DNA from: JBEEMU01 sp043778315
GTDB taxonomy: Bacteria > Bacteroidota > Bacteroidia > Chitinophagales > Saprospiraceae
DNA: 11,746 nucleotides
Direction: 5' to 3'
NCBI GenBank assembly: GCA_043778315.1
Contig: JAYWGJ010000431.1
Location: 1-11,746 of the forward strand
Made by a program: the position numbers and the translations under genes. The notes under the pieces were generated by a model. That model was not told where the DNA came from. It saw only the letters and a list, made by a program, of their open reading frames with translations, and ran no database searches. Shown piece by piece: positions 6,355-11,746 of the stretch (within the stretch, counting starts at the first letter, position 1; every line of letters begins with the position of its first letter).

Positions 6355-8343
6355 GTGTCCAACCTCAAAAATACAAATTTTTATTTAATTACAAAAACGA
6401 TTGCACTAATTTTTTTATTTAGCAATTTTTTGAGTAGCAACAGCGTTGCCGCACAAGGCAATTATACTTCGCTCGGCAACGCGCCGAAAAAGGCACTCAA
6501 CGCCTATAAAGATGCGCAAAGCAAAGCTAAGGAAAAGCTGTACGCCGATGCGATAAAAGACTACCGAAAAGCGATTGTACTTGCGCCCGATTTCATCGAT
6601 GCGCACTATGAATTGGCAGAAATATTGTACTTGCAAAAGCAATATGAAGCGGCGCGGTTCGAGTACCAAAAAGTGGCGCGCCTCAGCAAAACCTATATGC
6701 CGCAAGCCTTGTTTACCATAGCTTTGCTGTATGAAAAAGAGGGCGACTGGACGAACGCGGCGGACTATTACGAGGACTTTTTGGCACTCAAACGCGACCC
6801 CGAATTGACCGCGAAAGCGAAGGAAAATCTGCCGAATTGTAGGTTTAGGGCTTACGCAACCGAAAGCCCCGTGCCGTTCAATCCGCGCAATATGGGCGAC
6901 AGCATCAACAGCGAGCGCAACGAATATTTGCCGTCGCTCTCGCTCGACGGCAATACGCTGATGATGACCGTGGAGGTGGCAAAAGACAAGGAGGATTTTT
7001 ATAAAAGTACGCGCAAAGATGGACACTGGCTGCCCGCCGAAAACATAGGCGGACCCATAAATACGCTGCAAAACGAAGGCGCACAGACCGTTTCCGCCGA
7101 CGGCAAAACGATGGTTTTTTCTGCCTGCAACCGCCCCGACGGCTTGGGTTCGTGCGACGATTACCTCTCCGAATACCGCAACGGCGCGTGGACTACGCCC
7201 GTGAATATGGGCGCGCCGATAAACACGAAATTTTGGGAGGGCAACTCGTCGCTCACCGCCGACGGGCGGACGCTGTACTTCTGCTCGCGTCGCCCTGGCG
7301 GCTTGGGCAACGACGATATCTGGGTCGCTACGCGCAAATCCGACGGCAGTTGGAACGAGCCTGCGCCGCTCGGCGCGCCCGTAAATACCGACAAAGCCGA
7401 AAACGCGGCGTTCATTCACCCCGACGGGCGAACGCTGTATTTTTCGTCGCACGGACACGCGGGCATGGGTCGGTCAGATATTTTTATGTCGCGAATAGAC
7501 AGCACAGGCAAGTGGTCTGAGCCGCTCAATTTGGGCTACCCGATAAACACCGCCGCTACCGAATGGTCGATGATAGTTGCGCCCGACGGCAAGCGCGCTA
7601 TTTACGCCGCGAAGCGCAGCGACTCGCGTGGTGGAACGGATTTGTACGAGTTTGACCTGCCCGAAGCGGTGCGCGCTATACCAACTACTTACCTAAAAGG
7701 TATTGTACAAAACACTGATAAACAATTGCTTACGAATGCAGTTTGTACGCTCACCGACCTAAAATCGCAGCGAACGGTAGCCGAAGTACGCACCGACGCG
7801 GAAGGCTCGTTTATGCTGCCCGTCCCGTCCGACCGCAACTATTCGCTGCATATAAAAACGGCAAATTACTTGCTGTATAGTGATAATTTTGCGGTGCGCG
7901 GCAGCAGCAGCGCGTTGAAGCCGTTTATCATACAAGCGGTTTTGCAACCGATAACATCGCCTACGGCGCAAAAAAATACACCGACCGAAATCCCAAAAAA
8001 AGCAGTTGGCATAGTACTAAAAAATGTTTTTTTTGATACGAATAAGTCTATTTTGCGCACCGAATCGGAAGACGAACTGCAACGCTTAACGCAACTGCTG
8101 CTCGATAATCCGCAGTTGCAAATACAAATAAACGGGCATACCGACAATGTTGGCGCAGCAGCAGCCAATCAATTGCTCTCCGAAAATAGGGCAAAAGCGG
8201 TGTATAATTACTTGATAAATCATAATATTGCCGCTTCGCGCTTGCGCTACAAGGGTTTTGGCGCGAGTCAGCCGCTTACGACGAACGATACGGACGACGG
8301 CAGACAGCAAAACCGACGGACGGAGTTTTTGGTGATACCGTAG
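6355..8343 (+). CDS. PorE-like TPR/PD40/OmpA envelope protein
   Basis: The product is 662 residues from GTG 6355. Order of parts: signal peptide (about 1-34, ending SNSVAAQ); TPR-type helices (about 47-160); a PD40 beta-propeller with five repeats (about 175-435), each with a [LM]GxP-or-S-INT/S turn before the blade and a DGxTLYFxS-like strand; a carboxypeptidase-regulatory-like fold (about 446-530, LKGIVQNTDKQLLTNAVCTL); and a C-terminal OmpA-like domain (about 555-662) with NGHTDNVG and NQLLSENRAKAV, the peptidoglycan-binding signature. This order is that of PorE, which links the type IX secretion/gliding machinery to peptidoglycan in Porphyromonas. Paralogues with the same order are common, so the link to type IX secretion is only suggested. 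PorE is a lipoprotein; no lipobox Cys is seen here. ATG 6310 and TTG 6247 are in frame but lie in the leader repeat or promoter box. Confidence 0.85.
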   Translation: MSNLKNTNFYLITKTIALIFLFSNFLSSNSVAAQGNYTSLGNAPKKALNAYKDAQSKAKEKLYADAIKDYRKAIVLAPDFIDAHYELAEILYLQKQYEAARFEYQKVARLSKTYMPQALFTIALLYEKEGDWTNAADYYEDFLALKRDPELTAKAKENLPNCRFRAYATESPVPFNPRNMGDSINSERNEYLPSLSLDGNTLMMTVEVAKDKEDFYKSTRKDGHWLPAENIGGPINTLQNEGAQTVSADGKTMVFSACNRPDGLGSCDDYLSEYRNGAWTTPVNMGAPINTKFWEGNSSLTADGRTLYFCSRRPGGLGNDDIWVATRKSDGSWNEPAPLGAPVNTDKAENAAFIHPDGRTLYFSSHGHAGMGRSDIFMSRIDSTGKWSEPLNLGYPINTAATEWSMIVAPDGKRAIYAAKRSDSRGGTDLYEFDLPEAVRAIPTTYLKGIVQNTDKQLLTNAVCTLTDLKSQRTVAEVRTDAEGSFMLPVPSDRNYSLHIKTANYLLYSDNFAVRGSSSALKPFIIQAVLQPITSPTAQKNTPTEIPKKAVGIVLKNVFFDTNKSILRTESEDELQRLTQLLLDNPQLQIQINGHTDNVGAAAANQLLSENRAKAVYNYLINHNIAASRLRYKGFGASQPLTTNDTDDGRQQNRRTEFLVIP

Positions 8344-8395
8344 AACGGTGATATTTTGCGGTTGTAGATGGCACAGGCACATACGCAATTAATCA

Positions 8396-8453
8396 TAAAT
8401 TTGTGACAATATCGGTATCTTAAAAAGCCTAATTTTACAATATTTTATTTTTG
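8396..8453 (+). promoter_or_regulatory. Two candidate -7 boxes upstream of the secreted-protein gene
   Basis: TAAATTTG (8396-8403) and TATTTTTG (8446-8453) both fit TAnnTTTG. Neither has a clear -33 partner, and such matches arise easily in this A/T-rich DNA, so either could be chance. The second is about 110 bp upstream of the start at 8562. Confidence 0.25.
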
Positions 8454-8514
8454 TTTTATAAAGCAAAATAAAACAATCAAACCTTTTTTAATCTAATTTG
8501 ATGCTACACATATA

Positions 8515-8534
8515 TATTATAGTGTATTATAGTG
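8515..8534. repeat. Tandem 10-bp direct repeat upstream of 8562 gene
   Basis: TATTATAGTG occurs twice head to tail, 27 bp before the start codon at 8562. One helical-turn spacing could suit a regulator, but the region is A/T-rich and the repeat may be slippage. Confidence 0.4.
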
Positions 8535-8561
8535 TCACAAAAAACGTAAATCTATTTTATA

Positions 8562-9770
8562 ATGAAAAAATGTATTTTTCTCGTCGCTACACTTATTATC
8601 GCTGTGATGAGCGTTGCGCAGGCGCAACTCGTAGTTAAGGTGAACGGCGCGGCTGTTACCGAAGGACAGGTAATTCAGGCGACCGACATCGCCAAAATGG
8701 AGGTTTCGTACAGTAATCTGAAAAAAATCAGCAAATATCCGTTGGGACGCTTGACTTTTGTGGTGCAAATGGCAAATAAAGAACAAGGCGCGCCGATTGT
8801 TTACAAAATCACGAAAACGGGTACGAATGCGATTAATGCGTTTTTGGGCGAAGCCACAGGTAACTTTTTGGTGGCGACAAAAGGCAGCAGCGAAAGCGAC
8901 TTTCAATTGACTACCGACACGGATAAAGACATCGCGAAAGCCTTAGCGAAAATCAGCGAAAACGCGCGAGACCGTTCGTTGAGCGTAAAAGTAGCATTGT
9001 ATTTTCAAGACGATACGGGCTACGAAAAGTACGGCGACAAGGTTGATTTGGCTACGCCCATCAAATTTGTGATAAACAATTGCAACACCGACGGCTCTAT
9101 GAACATCACGAACGGCGGCGGCATTCGCGTACCGAGCGCGTTGATTGAGGAGGTGAATTATTTTAGTTCGTTTGAGGAAAAAGAATATTTCAAACTGAAA
9201 AACGACTACATCACGCATACTGATGTAGCGCACGTTTGCCTCAAAAAAGCTGATGCCGAATACGACCGCGTCCGTATTTACAGCGTTGATACCAAGGGCA
9301 AAACGCAAGACGAGGTGCTAAATGCCTTGAAAACGAAATTGGATATGGCGATGTTGCGCAGCAGCAATGCGTGTAATAAATCGGTGCAGACTAAAATCGG
9401 CGCGATGACGAGCGGGGAAGAAGACCAATGGATGCGCTTTTTTACGGAGGGCAAAAACTACGTTAATGCGCCTGCTTTTTCGAAAGAGGCGAGTAAAGAT
9501 TGGGACAAAACAAAGCCGTTGCAACCGTTTACACTCGGCAAATTGAGTGGCTTTAAATTTTCGTCTGCGTTTCGCAACTCCAACTGTAAAGAGGCTATCG
9601 AAAAACGCGCTTACGAAGGTCACGCGACGCTGTATATCGCTAAACACCCAACAAATCCTAAATTGGTTTTGGTGATTTTTAATATTAGCGCAGAGCGCGG
9701 CGAAAGCCCAGAAAACACTAAAAAAGTGGAAACGAAAGTAGAAAAATTATTGAGCGGATTGGAGTTTTAA
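8562..9770 (+). CDS. Secreted protein of unknown function, 402 residues
   Basis: I do not recognise this family. The product starts MKKCIFLVATLIIAVMSVAQA, a signal peptide with a likely cut before QL, so it enters the periplasm or is exported. The mature part begins with alternating strands (QLVVKVNGAAVTEGQVI, then RLTFVVQM) and may be a beta-sandwich; a mixed alpha/beta second half follows. Four cysteines (174, 226, 271, 342) could form two disulfides. A segment near 325-375 (LGKLSGFKFSSAF then EGHATLYIAKHP and KLVLVIFNIS) looks like a compact C-terminal beta domain. No lipobox, membrane helix, catalytic motif or type IX sorting domain is visible; it ends GLEF. The gene stands alone, 218 bp after the PorE-like gene and 28 bp before a strong terminator. 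Confidence 0.8.
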   Translation: MKKCIFLVATLIIAVMSVAQAQLVVKVNGAAVTEGQVIQATDIAKMEVSYSNLKKISKYPLGRLTFVVQMANKEQGAPIVYKITKTGTNAINAFLGEATGNFLVATKGSSESDFQLTTDTDKDIAKALAKISENARDRSLSVKVALYFQDDTGYEKYGDKVDLATPIKFVINNCNTDGSMNITNGGGIRVPSALIEEVNYFSSFEEKEYFKLKNDYITHTDVAHVCLKKADAEYDRVRIYSVDTKGKTQDEVLNALKTKLDMAMLRSSNACNKSVQTKIGAMTSGEEDQWMRFFTEGKNYVNAPAFSKEASKDWDKTKPLQPFTLGKLSGFKFSSAFRNSNCKEAIEKRAYEGHATLYIAKHPTNPKLVLVIFNISAERGESPENTKKVETKVEKLLSGLEF

Positions 9771-9797
9771 CCTCAACAATATTGCTAATATTTACCT

Positions 9798-9840
9798 AAA
9801 AAAACACTCACTTATCAACTGATAGGCGAGTGTTTTTTTT
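9798..9840. terminator. Bidirectional terminator between convergent genes
   Basis: AAAAAAACACTC (9798-9809) pairs with GAGTGTTTTTTT (9828-9839), and the stem continues as CTTATC/GATAGG past one C-A mismatch around an AACT loop. T-runs follow on the + strand and, by symmetry, on the - strand. It sits between the secreted-protein gene (ends 9770) and the PspC gene (ends 9859) and can serve both. Confidence 0.92.
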
Positions 9841-9858
9841 GTAAACCATCAATTAAAA

Positions 9859-11619
9859 CTACATTTTTATACTAATACTGTCTTTATTACCTTTGATGCG
9901 AATACCTTTTTCGTTGATTTCGAAATCTCCTTTTATCTTAAAATCGCGTTTTTTATCGCTATTCTCTTCGTCACCGTTGTAGGTTTCGTCTTCGTTATCG
10001 CTATTATCCGACGCATTACTTTTGTTGATACAATCCAAACAATCTAAGCCCGCGTTCGTCATGCGATAAGTATGTGTATCGTAAAAACTTTGGTCGTACT
10101 CTTCGTTTTTCTCCTTATCGCCTTGATAAACCTTCGCGTTAAGTACATATCTACCTGCGGTTTCGTCTATTTTGATGGTTTTGCCAATCGGCACTTTTAG
10201 CGTCAAGCGTATTTTTTGGTTATTCCAATGCGTCCCTTTCGGCAAATAAAGGTAGGGTGCGAAGCGGAGCGCGGAGTCGGTTTGCACCAAATTGTACTCT
10301 ACCGCGCCTGCGGCACGTCCTGCCGCTTCGTAGGTGCGCGCCCACGCGGTATTTTTTTGGACTAAGTGAAATTTTGCGTCGTCGGACGGCTCAATATCCA
10401 AGTTCACATCGTCCACGATGACTTTGTCGTCGCCGCCGATTTTGAAGTTGCCAAACTGCACCAAACTCTCTTGATAATCTTTATTCTCATCAAAAGCTAC
10501 GGCTAACGAATTGGCATTAGCACCACGCAAATCAATTTCTTTTTCTACGCTGTTCAGCGTTTTGTATTGCGAAAAAACGACCGTCGATAACGCGATTAGC
10601 GTGAGCAAACTACCCAACCACGCCAAGCCCAAACCCCAACTGAGTATTGGCGACAGCTTTATTTTGTAAAATAATTTGACTGCCAATAGTATCAATAAAA
10701 TAAGCGGAATGGTGATGAAACAAAAAATAGCGATGCTGCCTACCCAGCCTAACGACGGATTGTCGATAAAATGCGACCAGTAAGGTTGCGACACGCCGAG
10801 CGCGAACAACGTACCGAACCACGCCACGAGCAGCGACAAAATGATAGACCCTAAAATGCCCGCAACTATCAGTTTTACACCAATTTTGATGATGTCAGCA
10901 AAATTATCGGAAGCAGAACTGCTGCTACTGTAAGGGTTGTTACCGCTTCCGTCAGTCTTTGGGCGCGACCCAAAACGCTCTTGCAAATTAGTGCTCACTT
11001 TGTCTATTTCGTTGCCAATCGTACTAAAACCGCCCTCTACCGACTGCGCAATAGTACTCACATTGATGGGTTCGCCGCGCATTGCGAGACGGTCGGCGGC
11101 AGTGCGTGCCTTCGGCATAATCACGAGTAGCAAAAGGTACGGCAGAAAACCAAATCCACCAAAAAATACCGCCAAAACGAAAGCTAAACGCAGCCAAATA
11201 GGTTCGTTGATGCCAAAATACGCACCCAAACCGCTACAAACGCCACCAATAACTTTATCGTCGGGGTTTCTGAACAAGCGTTTTCCGCTCTGCCAAGTGC
11301 TTTTTGGCGCGTCGGTAAACGGCGTTTTTTGCTCCGCGCTGATATTTTCGGCGGTTGCGTTTTGGTCTATTTCCATCGGTACGCCCATCACGCCCATAGC
11401 GCGTTTCACGTCGGGGAGACTCACTATTTTGCGCCCACCGAGGTAGCCCGCAAAGAGTTCGGCGATACGCGCCTCGATGTCGCTCACTATTTCGTCGCAG
11501 CCCTCCGAGCCGCTAAAATATTGGCGCAAACCGTTGATATACTGCGTCAATGCCTCAAAAGCATCGTCGTCCATAGCGAAAGGCAAGCCGCCCAAGTTGA
11601 TATTGAATACTTTATTCAT
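9859..11619 (-). CDS. PspC domain membrane protein, Bacteroidota long form
   Basis: The 586-residue product begins MNKVFNINLGGLPFAMDDDAF, the N-terminal cytoplasmic domain (about 1-80) usual for this long form, with the helix GCDEIVSDIEARIAELF. The PspC domain spans about 113-172 (KRLFRNPDDKVIGGVCSGLGAYFGI plus a membrane helix at 143-167). After a Ser-rich linker (about 218-238) come three or so more membrane segments (about 244-275, 293-318, 325-351). The C-terminal 230 residues are beta-rich, with a CLDC motif at 527-530 and an acidic stretch (539-556), and end SISIKM. PspC-type proteins belong to envelope-stress responses in enterobacteria; the role of the long form here is unproven. A probable PadR regulator ends 56 bp upstream, the usual partner in Bacteroidota. 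ATG 11619 fits the conserved N terminus. Confidence 0.88.
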   Translation of the reverse strand: MNKVFNINLGGLPFAMDDDAFEALTQYINGLRQYFSGSEGCDEIVSDIEARIAELFAGYLGGRKIVSLPDVKRAMGVMGVPMEIDQNATAENISAEQKTPFTDAPKSTWQSGKRLFRNPDDKVIGGVCSGLGAYFGINEPIWLRLAFVLAVFFGGFGFLPYLLLLVIMPKARTAADRLAMRGEPINVSTIAQSVEGGFSTIGNEIDKVSTNLQERFGSRPKTDGSGNNPYSSSSSASDNFADIIKIGVKLIVAGILGSIILSLLVAWFGTLFALGVSQPYWSHFIDNPSLGWVGSIAIFCFITIPLILLILLAVKLFYKIKLSPILSWGLGLAWLGSLLTLIALSTVVFSQYKTLNSVEKEIDLRGANANSLAVAFDENKDYQESLVQFGNFKIGGDDKVIVDDVNLDIEPSDDAKFHLVQKNTAWARTYEAAGRAAGAVEYNLVQTDSALRFAPYLYLPKGTHWNNQKIRLTLKVPIGKTIKIDETAGRYVLNAKVYQGDKEKNEEYDQSFYDTHTYRMTNAGLDCLDCINKSNASDNSDNEDETYNGDEENSDKKRDFKIKGDFEINEKGIRIKGNKDSISIKM

Positions 11620-11675
11620 GGTTTTTGATTTTTAAAATATATGTTTTTAATACGATTATGATTGTACTTAATCAA

Positions 11676-11746
11676 TTATAATTCGGCTACTTTCTCCGTT
11701 GGTTCGTTCGTGATTAATTTGGCTACGGCGGTGACTAAGTCGCTCC
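11676..11746 (-). CDS. C-terminal end of probable PadR-family regulator (5' end outside window)
   Basis: On the - strand a frame open from the window edge (first full codon 11744-11742) reads SDLVTAVAKLITNEPTEKVAEL, then TAA at 11676-11678. The LVxAVxxLI pattern resembles the last helix of PadR regulators that precede pspC genes in Bacteroidota, and the 56-bp gap to the PspC gene fits that pair. The other two - strand frames here are stopped early or give an unlikely composition. Only 22 residues are visible, so the family call rests mostly on context. Confidence 0.45.
   Translation of the reverse strand, partial: SDLVTAVAKLITNEPTEKVAEL

Noticed and set aside
6415..7458. A 347-codon - strand frame opposite the PorE-like gene
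   Set aside because: Arg/Val-rich composition typical of the antisense of a codon-biased gene, with no motif; the + strand frame has clear domains.

Overview
The window looks like chromosomal DNA of a Bacteroidota species; the class cannot be fixed from sequence alone. Three things point there: (i) ZapA, RNase Y, a DUF3109 protein, an OmpA/PD40/TPR protein of PorE type, and a long PspC protein with a probable PadR regulator upstream are all families typical of that phylum; (ii) the exported proteins carry short signal peptides ending in AQ, and several are predicted outer-membrane beta-barrels ending in Phe; (iii) a TAnnTTTG promoter box and few Shine-Dalgarno sites. Coding DNA is moderate in GC, while intergenic DNA is very AT-rich.

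Left part, + strand (1-3764): the tail of zapA ends in a strong intrinsic terminator. A two-gene exported pair follows, a leucine-rich-repeat protein and a small predicted beta-barrel. Next comes rny (RNase Y), closed by a second strong terminator. zapA and rny are usually neighbours in Bacteroidota (from memory), so the exported pair looks like an insertion into a conserved housekeeping block.

Middle (3765-6354): a 481-bp gene-free stretch holds a second hairpin and a perfect 20-bp inverted repeat. After it, on the - strand, lie a DUF3109 cysteine-cluster protein and a predicted outer-membrane barrel (41-bp gap, probably cotranscribed, DUF3109 first). The divergent intergenic region of about 630 bp holds a large AT-rich fold-back element, a Bacteroidota-type -7 promoter box, and a leader built from phased AGTGAACA repeats.

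Right part (6355-11746): a PorE-like envelope protein (TPR, PD40 propeller, carboxypeptidase-regulatory-like fold, OmpA-like peptidoglycan-binding domain) and an unrecognised secreted 402-residue protein, both on the + strand. A bidirectional terminator separates them from a convergent - strand pair: a 586-residue PspC membrane protein and, upstream of it, the C-terminal end of a probable PadR regulator running off the window.

The genes do not form one pathway. The shared theme is the cell envelope: division (ZapA), membrane-anchored RNA decay (RNase Y), outer-membrane barrels, peptidoglycan anchoring (PorE-like) and envelope stress (PspC). No CRISPR array, tRNA, rRNA, transposase or phage gene was seen. 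The least explained structures are the non-coding repeats at 3946-4107, 5827-6167 and 6259-6338.
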